Source of the DNA: JAYYPW01 sp036128855
GTDB lineage: Bacteria > Pseudomonadota > Gammaproteobacteria > Comchoanobacterales > Comchoanobacteraceae
Assembly: GCA_036128855.1 (NCBI GenBank)
Contig: JAYYPW010000008.1
Coordinates: forward strand, 1 to 64,000
Direction of reading: 5' to 3'
Length of the DNA stretch: 64,000 bases
Shown: in pieces, positions 45,449-53,365 of the stretch
How positions within the stretch are numbered: the first letter of the stretch is position 1
Layout: each line of letters begins with the position of its first letter
The notes under the pieces: generated by a model
Databases searched by the model: none
The model's input: the letters and a program-made list of their open reading frames with translations, nothing else
Told to the model about the DNA's origin: nothing
Program-made: the position numbers and the translations under genes

Positions 45449-46744
45449 ATGAGTTATTTATACAGTTTTATTGCTGTAAGTGTTGCTGGAGCAGAGCTTA
45501 CTAATGAAGAGGCGTCACTTCTAAGCAATAATCATGCAATTTGCGCTGTAGTACTGTTTACCAGAAATATCATCAATCCCTCTCAATTAACTTACTTGGT
45601 AAAGCAAATAAGGGTAATCAGAGAAGATATGATTATTATGGTAGATAATGAAGGGCTAGATCAAAATATAACTTACAATACCCGGTCAGGTGTGTGGAGA
45701 ATGCTTGACACACAAGGCCAACACAATACCGCATTTCCCACGCCACCTCCAAGCCAGTATACGATTAGTCAAATATTTCAAGAAAGCCCTGAAAAAGGGT
45801 TAGATGCAGCGTATAAATCAGGGAAAGCCTTAGGTGAACTCCTGACAATGTTAAAAGTGATGCCTTTAGGGGTAGTTTTATGCAGTAACCCCGGAAATTT
45901 AGCACCCTACCCTAACCCCAAGCGGACTGCAATACAAACTGTCATCGATGATACACCTGGTTTAAATACTAATGAGACCAAAGTGCCAGTTATCCCACAG
46001 AAAATAGAGATATCCCAAAGGTTATCCACAGCTAGTCCAGAAGCATTACAAAAGGGGTGGATTATTCGAGGGCTAGGAAGAAGCTTCGGTGAAGACCCAC
46101 TTGAGCAGATTTACCCTCTTGCACAAGCAAAGCTTCAGGGATTAAAAGCTGCAGGGGTTGTAACAAACGTGAAACATGCAGTTGACCATGGGTGGTCTGA
46201 TGCAGATAGTCATGTAGAAAAAAGCATAGACACACGTACAGAAGCAGCGTTATTTGAACACCTTGAAGTTTATAAAAAGCTTAGCGAAGATAAGCTTTTA
46301 GACAGCATTATGACCAGTCATGTTGTATATAGCGAGTCGCAGGACCCTATCAATGAGTTTGGTTTATCTGCATACTGGTTAAATGTATTACGCGAGCAAG
46401 TAGGACCAGAACCTGTATTTATGTCAGATTGCTTGAGTATGGGGGCAATTAAGGAAAGCTCTGCTATTAGGAAAAAAGAACACACGGAAGACTTTGAGGT
46501 AAATTACCTTGTAGAAGCAATATGTTGCGCGAGTAATCCAATGAAGTATGACAAAGAAGCTTTTATTAGTGAGGATACAGGGACACATACAGACGTGGTG
46601 TTGGTTTGTAATAGACCAGCAGCAATGATCGATAGAGTACTCAGCTTCTTGACTTTTAAACCAGATGAATCGGTAAAAAACAGATTAATGCGGTTGCATG
46701 AGTGGGCAAAAAGCCTAGATAAATCGACCGTTTTTTTCCCCTAA
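45449..46744 (+). CDS. Diverged NagZ-like glycoside hydrolase family 3 protein
   Basis: 431 residues against ~340 for NagZ. It aligns through 'HAICAVVLFTRNIINPSQL', 'IMVDNEG' (NagZ 'VDQEGGRVQR', here without the Arg), 'GRSFGEDP', 'VKHAVDHG' (NagZ 'KHFPGHG'), the 'DSH' catalytic pair (Asp253, His255) and 'FMSDCLSMGAI' with the nucleophile Asp327. Thus catalytic residues are kept while two substrate-binding loops are altered, and there is an insertion around 140-205. NagZ removes GlcNAc from cell-wall fragments during peptidoglycan recycling. No signal peptide, as in NagZ. Altered specificity, or a structural role, is possible. Confidence 0.75.
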   Translation: MSYLYSFIAVSVAGAELTNEEASLLSNNHAICAVVLFTRNIINPSQLTYLVKQIRVIREDMIIMVDNEGLDQNITYNTRSGVWRMLDTQGQHNTAFPTPPPSQYTISQIFQESPEKGLDAAYKSGKALGELLTMLKVMPLGVVLCSNPGNLAPYPNPKRTAIQTVIDDTPGLNTNETKVPVIPQKIEISQRLSTASPEALQKGWIIRGLGRSFGEDPLEQIYPLAQAKLQGLKAAGVVTNVKHAVDHGWSDADSHVEKSIDTRTEAALFEHLEVYKKLSEDKLLDSIMTSHVVYSESQDPINEFGLSAYWLNVLREQVGPEPVFMSDCLSMGAIKESSAIRKKEHTEDFEVNYLVEAICCASNPMKYDKEAFISEDTGTHTDVVLVCNRPAAMIDRVLSFLTFKPDESVKNRLMRLHEWAKSLDKSTVFFP

Positions 46745-46755
46745 TATGGGAAAAA
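46733..46755. terminator. Inverted repeat between convergent genes
   Basis: TTTTTCCC (46733-46740) and GGGAAAAA (46748-46755) form an 8-bp stem with a 7-base loop over the stop codon of the NagZ-like gene and 24 bp beyond the end of the facing DsbA-like gene. No T-run follows on either strand, so it is at best an atypical terminator. Confidence 0.3.
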
Positions 46756-46778
46756 TCATAAAAATATGTAGCGAGAGC

Positions 46779-47573
46779 TTATTTTAGACTATCTATGATT
46801 TTCTTGACATTACTCTCATCTAAGTAATTATCGATAAATTGGATTTTTGTATGATCTTTATTAGAAATGAGCAACGCAGGAGTACCTTGAATCATAAGCT
46901 TAGTAGCTAATTGATAGTTCTGTTTGATATCATTCTCGAAGTCTTTGGAACTAAGAGCCTTCTCAATTTCAACCTTGTCTATACCAAACTTACTCATTGC
47001 TGCTTGTAATTTTTCTTTACTTATGGGTTTTTCCATAGAGAAAAGACTTTGATTGACTTGTTTGAAGATATGCTTTTGCTGCGCCAACATGGCTATACGA
47101 GATGCATTGTTAGAATCTGGACCAAGAATGGGGAGCTGCTTGACTACAACGCGAAGGTCTGGGGAAGATTTTATCAACTTCTCTAGTATAGTTGCTGCCT
47201 TACGACAGTATCCACAATTATAATCGCTAAATACTAAGATTGTTGTACTACCATTAGGGTTACCGAGTATGCCATCTTTACTATCCTCAAAAAGCTGCTT
47301 GCTATTTTGTTGCATAAAGGTATTTACACTGTCTTTTTGCTTTTGGTTTTGTTGTTGCTGGTACTTCATTAAAGCAGCATATATAACCTCAGGGTGGTTT
47401 TCGATATAAGCTTGTATCTGTTTATCTTGTATAGCTATGGAGCTGGGTTTGTTAGGACTAGAATTAGTAGAGGCGCCAGGATTCGAATCTGCAAATGCAG
47501 ATGAAGTAAACAATAAAGCCATAGTAGCTATAGAAGAGAGAACAGGAGAGTATGATCGCATCATGGTAGACAT
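46779..47573 (-). CDS. DsbA-family thiol oxidoreductase, Com1-like
   Basis: 264 residues. Signal peptide 'SSIATMALLFTSSAFA|D'; an N-terminal helical, Gln-rich extension ('YAALMKYQQQQNQKQKD') thought to mediate oligomerisation in relatives; then a thioredoxin fold with active site 'CGYC' and cis-Pro loop 'QGTPALL'. This layout is that of Coxiella Com1 and of the ScsC/BdbD group. It makes or shuffles disulfides in exported proteins. Substrates could include the Cys-paired pilin-like proteins of this window (inference). It is divergent in direction from the neighbouring NagZ-like gene and preceded by a 284-bp AT-rich spacer. Confidence 0.88.
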   Translation of the reverse strand: MSTMMRSYSPVLSSIATMALLFTSSAFADSNPGASTNSSPNKPSSIAIQDKQIQAYIENHPEVIYAALMKYQQQQNQKQKDSVNTFMQQNSKQLFEDSKDGILGNPNGSTTILVFSDYNCGYCRKAATILEKLIKSSPDLRVVVKQLPILGPDSNNASRIAMLAQQKHIFKQVNQSLFSMEKPISKEKLQAAMSKFGIDKVEIEKALSSKDFENDIKQNYQLATKLMIQGTPALLISNKDHTKIQFIDNYLDESNVKKIIDSLK

Positions 47574-47857
47574 CCTTGCGTAAGATAAAACTTCCCTTAT
47601 CTTAAACGAGAAAAAGTGAAATAGAAAGTATGTTTATTTATAAACAACAGTAACATGGGAAAAGTATAGAAAAATTTCGCTTAAAAACGGACAGAAAATG
47701 GACTGTTCTTACAACAAGACACTTTGTATAAACCAAGATAGATCTGGGCATTGCATAAATATAAGTAAAGCTTCATGATAGTCTCAATTTTATGTGATGC
47801 ATTTTAGAACAACGATAGAGTTTCTATAAAAAAGCGCTGAGGTAAAAAGTTGAAACT

Positions 47858-48097
47858 TTAATCTTTCAACTTGTGTGGAGGGTTGTCGCACACTTCTCGA
47901 TAGGCCATTCCCTCATAGCCTTCTGCCAGCATTTTTTTGGCAGTATCACATAATGGGGCCTGAGTATGGTCTAGAGGCATATTCACATCGGTATCTTCTA
48001 GGTTTGCTTCACAACCAAAAAGTAGAGAGATACAGAAAGTGGTAAAGAACATTATAAAGATAGGAGTTTTCTGTTTAACTAGCACCAGCAATCTCAA
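47858..48097 (-). CDS. Small lipoprotein
   Basis: 79 residues from a TTG at 48097; a GTG at 48085 or ATG at 48052 are alternatives. A lipobox 'ISLLFGC' follows a hydrophobic stretch, then a short acidic domain with two further Cys ('PLCDTAKKML', 'EVCDNPP'), which could form a disulfide. Its start overlaps the end of rpoH, so the two are likely cotranscribed. The body 'CDTAKKMLAEGYEG' is not from a family I know. An anchored envelope protein under heat-shock-type control is conceivable. Confidence 0.65.
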   Translation of the reverse strand: MRLLVLVKQKTPIFIMFFTTFCISLLFGCEANLEDTDVNMPLDHTQAPLCDTAKKMLAEGYEGMAYREVCDNPPHKLKD

Positions 48098-48977
48098 GAA
48101 TATCTGAGCCTACAGGCATATGCTTTTTTAGCTGGATAAGGGCAGATTTCTCAAGTTGTCGGACCCTTTCTGCTGATATTTTATAGTATGCAGCAAGTTC
48201 ATGCAGAGTTGCTTTTTGCTCTGTTGGGCAGAGCCAACGCTTCTGGATAATATCTTGGTGCCGAGCATCAAGTTTACTCAAAGCATGACGGAGAAATTGC
48301 AACTGTCTTTGTCCTTCATCTTCGGCAATAATATTTTGTTCTGGAGATTCCCCATCATTGCTAGCTAAAAAATAAGAAGGAGAAAACGTTAAGTTGGTTT
48401 CATCATCACCCTGACTCGGTTCAAATGAGGCATCATGGCCAGAGAGTCTTTGCTCCATGGTCTTTACATCTTCGGCTTTAACATTTAGAGTCTCAGCAAT
48501 ATATTGAATTTCATCTTGGGAAAAAGCACAGAATTTCTTCATATATTTTCGTAGCTTAAAAAACAGGCTACGTTGAGCTTTAGTGGTTGCGACTTTAACG
48601 ATGCGCCAGTTTTTCAGTATGTATTCTTGGATTTCCGATTTAATCCAATAGACAGCGAAAGAGACAAAACGTACACCAACTTCAGGGTCAAAGCGTCGAA
48701 TGGCCTTCATAAGACCAATATTACCTTCCTGAATAATATCTGCTTGAGGTAGACCGTAACCCAGGTAGCTTTTACTCACATAAACAACAAAGCGCAAATG
48801 AGAGAGAACGAGTTCTTTAACAGCGTCAATATCACCTTCTTTTTGAATACGAGCAGTGAGCTCACGCTCTCTTTCAGCACTCAGTATAGGAATACTATGT
48901 GCCCAGTTTACGTACGCATCTAAACTACCGATGGCTACAAGCGGCTGAAATGATGGCTTCTGAATGGCTGTGGTCAT
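48075..48977 (-). CDS. rpoH: RNA polymerase sigma-32 factor
   Basis: 300 residues (E. coli 284). Sigma region 2.1-2.4 runs through 'LVLSHLRFVVYVSKSYLGYG', 'DIIQEGNIGLMKAIRRFDPE' and 'VRFVSFAVYWIKSEIQEYIL'; the RpoH box is 'TTKAQRSLFFKLRK'; region 4 ends 'ISAERVRQLEKSALIQLKK'. The RpoH box separates it from RpoD and RpoS. Directs heat-shock transcription. A sigma-32-like promoter lies upstream (49003-49031). In E. coli ftsE and ftsX stand between ftsY and rpoH; here only a 153-bp spacer does. Confidence 0.94.
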   Translation of the reverse strand: MTTAIQKPSFQPLVAIGSLDAYVNWAHSIPILSAERERELTARIQKEGDIDAVKELVLSHLRFVVYVSKSYLGYGLPQADIIQEGNIGLMKAIRRFDPEVGVRFVSFAVYWIKSEIQEYILKNWRIVKVATTKAQRSLFFKLRKYMKKFCAFSQDEIQYIAETLNVKAEDVKTMEQRLSGHDASFEPSQGDDETNLTFSPSYFLASNDGESPEQNIIAEDEGQRQLQFLRHALSKLDARHQDIIQKRWLCPTEQKATLHELAAYYKISAERVRQLEKSALIQLKKHMPVGSDILEIAGAS

Positions 48978-49002
48978 AGTTAAGATCTCGTGTGCTTTAT
49001 AT

Positions 49003-49031
49003 TATTTGGCGGTGAATATACGTTTTTCAAG
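49003..49031 (-). promoter_or_regulatory. Sigma-32-like promoter upstream of rpoH
   Basis: On the minus strand: CTTGAAA (49031-49025), 15-bp spacer, CCAAATA (49009-49003), 26 bp before the rpoH start. The -35 is a perfect heat-shock element; the -10 departs from CCCCATnT. Confidence 0.35.
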
Positions 49032-49130
49032 AGTAAAAATCATAACATTAGAATGATATCAAATAAAGTATGCTAAGTCAATAATATATACATACACAGC
49101 ATACGTTAAGGCAGCCTTAGTGCCTGGGTT

Positions 49131-50102
49131 TTAGGCTGTTTCTATTAAGCCATGCACAAAGCTTTTGGCATCAAATTCACAAAGATCATTCAATCCTTCT
49201 CCAAGCCCGACGTAAAGAATGGGAAGTTGTAATTGATGGGTAATAGCGAAAACAATACCCCCTTTTGCAGTACCATCGAGTTTAGTCAAAATAACCCCGC
49301 TGAGCTGTAGGTGTTTATGAAATGATTCTGCTTGTTTAAGGCCATTCTGTCCAACAGTTGCGTCAATAACCAGCCAGGTTTGATGTGGGGCTTTAGAGTT
49401 GAGCTTACCAAGAACTCTGTGAATTTTTGCTAATTCTGCCATTAGGTGGTCTTTGTTGTGTAGTCTACCAGCAGTGTCTGCGAGTAAAATTCTCGTATTT
49501 TGGGCAATAGTGTGTTGGTATGCATCATAAATAACAGAAGCACTATCTGCACCAGTATTTTGGGATATGACTGAAATTCGATTACGCATACCCCATTCTT
49601 GCAGCTGCTCGCATGCTGCCGCTCGAAAAGTATCGCCTGCTGCTAAAGCTACGCTATGACCAGCTTTTTGTAAAAGATGTGCAAGTCGCCCAATAGTGGT
49701 TGTTTTACCAACCCCATTGACCCCAACAATTGTAATGACCTCATTTTTTTCACTAGGGCTGTAAGGCTTAAATTCGTGTTTTTCTAGTATTTCTACCAGT
49801 ATATCCTGAACAAAAACTTGTAAATTTTCTGGTTTTTTAGCAGCTTGAAAATAACGTTCTTTCACTATGGTGATTATATACTCAGATGTATCGGGTCCAC
49901 AGTCAGCAGTAATCAAAGCATCATAGAGCTGGTCTAAGAACGCAGTATCTATAGCGTCACGTAAAAACAACTGGTTCAAAGTTTGGTTGAGTTTTTGCCG
50001 AGTTTTGCCTAGGCTATTTGCAAAGCGCTGTAACAATGTGGTTTTTTTTTCTTGTGGCTCAGAGGTGGTTTCTTTGGAGCCCCCAAATATGTTAAAAATC
50101 AT
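49131..50102 (-). CDS. ftsY: Signal recognition particle receptor FtsY
   Basis: 323 residues from the ATG at 50102 ('MIFNIFGGSKE'); an ATG 15 codons upstream adds a hydrophobic leader not seen in relatives and has no better ribosome site. A short acidic/polar A domain, then the NG domain: 'GVNGVGKTTTIGRLAH', 'AAGDTFRAAACEQL', 'LLADTAGRLHNK', 'TKLDGTAKGG' and 'YVGLGEGLNDL'. Docks SRP-ribosome complexes at the membrane. Divergent from rsmD across 71 bp, as in many gammaproteobacteria. Confidence 0.95.
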   Translation of the reverse strand: MIFNIFGGSKETTSEPQEKKTTLLQRFANSLGKTRQKLNQTLNQLFLRDAIDTAFLDQLYDALITADCGPDTSEYIITIVKERYFQAAKKPENLQVFVQDILVEILEKHEFKPYSPSEKNEVITIVGVNGVGKTTTIGRLAHLLQKAGHSVALAAGDTFRAAACEQLQEWGMRNRISVISQNTGADSASVIYDAYQHTIAQNTRILLADTAGRLHNKDHLMAELAKIHRVLGKLNSKAPHQTWLVIDATVGQNGLKQAESFHKHLQLSGVILTKLDGTAKGGIVFAITHQLQLPILYVGLGEGLNDLCEFDAKSFVHGLIETA

Positions 50103-50173
50103 AGGATTTAGGGAGATAATATTGTAAAATAATAACTTAAATTTCATTTTGAAGCAAATTTCAACAAAAAGTT

Positions 50174-50752
50174 ATGCAGAATAAAGGTAAGCACGGATTG
50201 CACAACTCAGTCCAGATTCAAGGGGGTATATGGAGAGGCAGGCGAATATCGTTTGTCCCGACGGTAGGTGTAAGACCGACAAAAAGTATTGTTAAAGAAA
50301 CTTTGATGAACTGGCTCAGACCCCGACTATCTGGAATGCGTTGTTTGGACTTGTTTTCAGGTAGTGGTAGTTTGGCTTTCGAGCTCTTATCACAGGGGGC
50401 TAATAGTGTATGTTGTCTCGATATGAGCAGAGCTAATTGTGAAGAGTTAAAAAGAAATGCTGGCTTGCTAGGGGCTAATAATATAGCGGTATATCCCTGG
50501 TCTTATCCTAACCCTTTACCGATAGAAGCAAAGGGTGAATATGATTTGATATTAGTTGATGCACCATTTGGTAAAGGTTGGGAAGTAGAAATCTTGCAAA
50601 AGATATACACGGAGCGCTTGCTCAAGCGCAATGGGCTTATTTATCTAGAGTTATCCACACGTACAGACTGGCCTGAAGATAGCAACATACAGATAGTGAA
50701 GCAGAAAAAATCTGGAGGAGTGCAGTATGGACTTTACACACAGGCAGAGTGA
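50174..50752 (+). CDS. rsmD: 16S rRNA m2G966 methyltransferase
   Basis: 192 residues. 'WRGRRISFVP' with 'VRPTKSIVKETLMNWL' is the RsmD N-terminus, 'CLDLFSGSGSLAFELLSQGA' the SAM-binding motif. The catalytic motif IV, normally DPPF or DPPY, reads 'LVDAPFGKG', with Pro to Ala; whether activity is kept is open. Divergent from ftsY in the usual arrangement and overlapping rsmG by 26 bp. Confidence 0.9.
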   Translation: MQNKGKHGLHNSVQIQGGIWRGRRISFVPTVGVRPTKSIVKETLMNWLRPRLSGMRCLDLFSGSGSLAFELLSQGANSVCCLDMSRANCEELKRNAGLLGANNIAVYPWSYPNPLPIEAKGEYDLILVDAPFGKGWEVEILQKIYTERLLKRNGLIYLELSTRTDWPEDSNIQIVKQKKSGGVQYGLYTQAE

Positions 50753-51368
50753 GATGCATGACGGTGGGATAAGTTACCTGAATAGAGAGCTTTTAAAGTC
50801 CGGCTGCTCCGTCTCTGTTGCAGAGCAGCAACAGCTTGTAAACTTTTTTACTCATTTTGAAGCATGGAATAAAGTACATAACTTAACCAGTTTATCAACA
50901 AAATCCGAGCAAATCCGTGCATTATTAGCCCCGTGCTTACGGTTACGCCCTATTCTTAAGACCTATGATTGTATACTAGATCTAGGGTGTGGCGGCGGTT
51001 TTCCAGGTTTGGTGTTAGGAATTTTAGACGAAGAGAAAAAATGGGTGTTAGTAGAGAAGAGTAATAAAAAGTCTAATTTTTTACGTTTTTGTAAACAAGC
51101 TATGGCATTAAGAAATATTGAGATACACAATGGGGATTTTCTACAAATGCCGATAGATACAAATATTAAAGCGATCGTTAGCAGAGGGAGTGCCAAGCTA
51201 GACTTGCAGGTTATCTGGACTGAAAAGTGGCGAGCCCAAGGTTGTCCTTTAATTAGCATGCAGTCAGAAAAAAGCTTACACGAGGCACAATATGCAAATG
51301 CAATGCAGGTAGTGCCGCTCGACCTACCAGGAAAAGAAGAAACACTGCGTGTAGTAATCATCCCGTAA
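50727..51368 (+). CDS. rsmG: 16S rRNA m7G527 methyltransferase
   Basis: 213 residues from the ATG at 50727, preceded by GGAGGAG at the ideal distance inside rsmD; a later ATG nine codons in has no site. 'FFTHFEAWNKVHNLTSL' and 'CILDLGCGGGFPGLVL' are family signatures, and 'VSRGSAKLDL' matches the 'SRAxAxL' motif. Methylates G527 of 16S rRNA. Precedes parA by 70 bp, the common rsmG-parA-parB order near the origin. Confidence 0.94.
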   Translation: MDFTHRQSEMHDGGISYLNRELLKSGCSVSVAEQQQLVNFFTHFEAWNKVHNLTSLSTKSEQIRALLAPCLRLRPILKTYDCILDLGCGGGFPGLVLGILDEEKKWVLVEKSNKKSNFLRFCKQAMALRNIEIHNGDFLQMPIDTNIKAIVSRGSAKLDLQVIWTEKWRAQGCPLISMQSEKSLHEAQYANAMQVVPLDLPGKEETLRVVIIP

Positions 51369-51438
51369 AAATATGTATGGAGCCTAGACCACGCGGTGAA
51401 TTTTAGGTAGTATAGGATATTATTTTCGTATTTTGCTT

Positions 51439-52245
51439 ATGGTTATATGTGCGGTCACCAATCAAAAGGGGGGCGTGGGTAAAACTACCACCGCTGTTAA
51501 TCTTTCTGCAGCACTTGCTGCAATGCACTATCATGTACTACTTATAGATCTGGATTCTCAGTGTAACGCTACCGTTGGATCGGGGTTGGTTGTTGCGCGA
51601 AACCAGGTTACGTTATCTGAAGTGCTGTATAAGCAAGCAGACATTAATCAGGCGGTAGTAAAGACCAACTATGGTTATCATATTGTTCCAAGTAACCATA
51701 GGCTTACCGCAGCAGAGATGCACCTTTTGAATAAGCCAGAAAAAGAATTTTATTTACAAAAAAGTTTATCCCAGCTGGAAAATCAGTACCACTATATTAT
51801 TATAGATGGCCCCCCTGCCCTCAATATTCTGACGATAACCGCGCTAGTTGTCGCACATAGCGCAATTATACCCGTGCAATGTGAGTATTATGCTCTAGAA
51901 GGCTTGGCTAAATTACTGAAAACTATTGAAGCGCTTAAAGCAAAGCTGGATACGCAGGTTGCTATAGACGGTTTGTTAAGAACCATGTACGATGGACGAA
52001 ATTTGCTTACTAGGCAAGTATCTGAGCAGCTTCTTAAAAATTTTGGTGATCGGGTTTACCAAACGGTTATTCCTAGGAACGTTCGTCTTGCAGAGGCGCC
52101 AAGTCATGGTATGCCGATAATTGCATATGATAAGCATTGTCATGGGTCTTCAGCCTATTTGGCATTGGCTGCAGAGCTGGTTCGTAGGGAGCAAGCTAGA
52201 GGAATAACGCATTCGCTTTTAGAAGGAGAACGGTATGCAGGATAA
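51439..52245 (+). CDS. parA: Chromosome-partitioning ATPase ParA/Soj
   Basis: 268 residues from the ATG at 51439 ('MVICAVTNQKGGVGKT'); a TTG two codons upstream is unlikely. Deviant Walker A 'KGGVGKTT', Walker A' 'LLIDLDSQCNAT', Walker B 'YHYIIIDGPPALN'. No DNA-binding N-terminal extension, so it is the chromosomal (type Ia-short, Soj) kind. Moves ParB-parS complexes from the pole or midcell. Overlaps parB by 11 bp. Confidence 0.95.
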   Translation: MVICAVTNQKGGVGKTTTAVNLSAALAAMHYHVLLIDLDSQCNATVGSGLVVARNQVTLSEVLYKQADINQAVVKTNYGYHIVPSNHRLTAAEMHLLNKPEKEFYLQKSLSQLENQYHYIIIDGPPALNILTITALVVAHSAIIPVQCEYYALEGLAKLLKTIEALKAKLDTQVAIDGLLRTMYDGRNLLTRQVSEQLLKNFGDRVYQTVIPRNVRLAEAPSHGMPIIAYDKHCHGSSAYLALAAELVRREQARGITHSLLEGERYAG

Positions 52246-53125
52246 GCGTAAAGCTTTAGGGCGAAGTCTGGATGATCTAGGGATTAGTGATCTATTGCTA
52301 GGAATAGATAGCCCGGAGGGGCAAGAAGTTGATAGGCTCAAAGCTATACATGTACCAGTTAATAGTGTTAAGCCTAATCCTTACCAGCCGCGAAAACACT
52401 TCTCGGCTTCTGCTCTGGAGCAGTTAGCGCAATCTATTAAGTCTCAAGGGCTGCTTCAGCCTATTGTGGTTAGAGATATGGGCTCAGGTGGCTTTCAGTT
52501 AATTGCGGGAGAGCGTCGCCTCAGAGCGAGTCAAATTGCGGGATTAAAACAGATACCTGCTATAGTAAAGAATCTAACCGATCAAGCTTGCTTGGTTCTG
52601 GCGGTGATTGAGAATATACAGCGTCAAGATCTAAATGTGGTCGAGCTGGCCGAATCGTTCCAGGCACTGGCAACAAAGTATGGAATGACCCATGCGGAAG
52701 TCGGCCGTTTGGTCGGGCGTTCTCGGGCTGCCGTATCAAACTTAATACGATTGCTTCAGCTCGATGAGCAGGTAAAGAATATGTTGGTAAAGGGTTTTAT
52801 AGAAATGGGCCATGCGCGATGTTTGCTTGGTTTGCCAAAAGAAAAGCAGCTTGAAACGGCAGAAAAAATTGTGGAACAGCAGTTGCCAGTACGGGAAACG
52901 GAGTCAATAGTTCGCGCTTTAGTGCAGGCCGATGGGAAGGAGCAGCCAGCACGTATGCTAAAATCACCTTTGTCACCATCTCTGCAGGCAATGAAAGACT
53001 CAATTGTCAAAATATTTGGTATAAAAACTACTATCAAGCCCAAGCCAAATAGTCAGGGGGGTGTTGTGTCATTTCCTTACGCAAATGAAGAGGAATTACA
53101 AAAGGTTATTGCCCGCTTTAGCTAA
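52235..53125 (+). CDS. parB: Chromosome-partitioning protein ParB/Spo0J
   Basis: 296 residues. 'VNSVKPNPYQPRKHF' opens the CTPase domain, with 'GERRLRASQIAGL' (the Arg motif that binds CTP) and 'ENIQRQDLNVVELAESFQAL'; a helix-turn-helix 'THAEVGRLVGRSRAAVSNLI' binds parS. The C-terminal dimerisation segment is present. Three parS-like sequences (33.4, 56.8 and 62.3 kb) flank the gene. Overlaps parA, so translation is coupled. Confidence 0.95.
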   Translation: MQDKRKALGRSLDDLGISDLLLGIDSPEGQEVDRLKAIHVPVNSVKPNPYQPRKHFSASALEQLAQSIKSQGLLQPIVVRDMGSGGFQLIAGERRLRASQIAGLKQIPAIVKNLTDQACLVLAVIENIQRQDLNVVELAESFQALATKYGMTHAEVGRLVGRSRAAVSNLIRLLQLDEQVKNMLVKGFIEMGHARCLLGLPKEKQLETAEKIVEQQLPVRETESIVRALVQADGKEQPARMLKSPLSPSLQAMKDSIVKIFGIKTTIKPKPNSQGGVVSFPYANEEELQKVIARFS

Positions 53126-53365
53126 CAGGTAAGGCTCGCTAAGATAGGTGTCGCAGAAAGGCAGTGGACATTTGAAGAAAAGCATATAAGCCATATAGCT
53201 ATAGCTTACTTAAGACTTTATGTGTAAACGTGTGTAGCACGGGTTCTGAATGGGTGGTCCATGTAGGTATGGACTAAAAGGTGTCTCTTGGTTCCTTGGG
53301 GTATTTCTTAGTTCAAGAGTTGGGGTTTCTCAATATTTAGGTAAATATAAGGTCCCCTGCCCTAT

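Noticed and set aside
47470..47490. 'ggattcgaatctgc', resembling a tRNA T-loop
   Set aside because: It is inside the DsbA-like coding sequence and no acceptor or anticodon stem can be built around it. I found no tRNA in the window.
53256..53275. GGTCCAT...ATGGACT hairpin between parB and rho
   Set aside because: A seven-pair stem with one G-T pair but no T-tract on either side; not enough to call a terminator or RNA gene.
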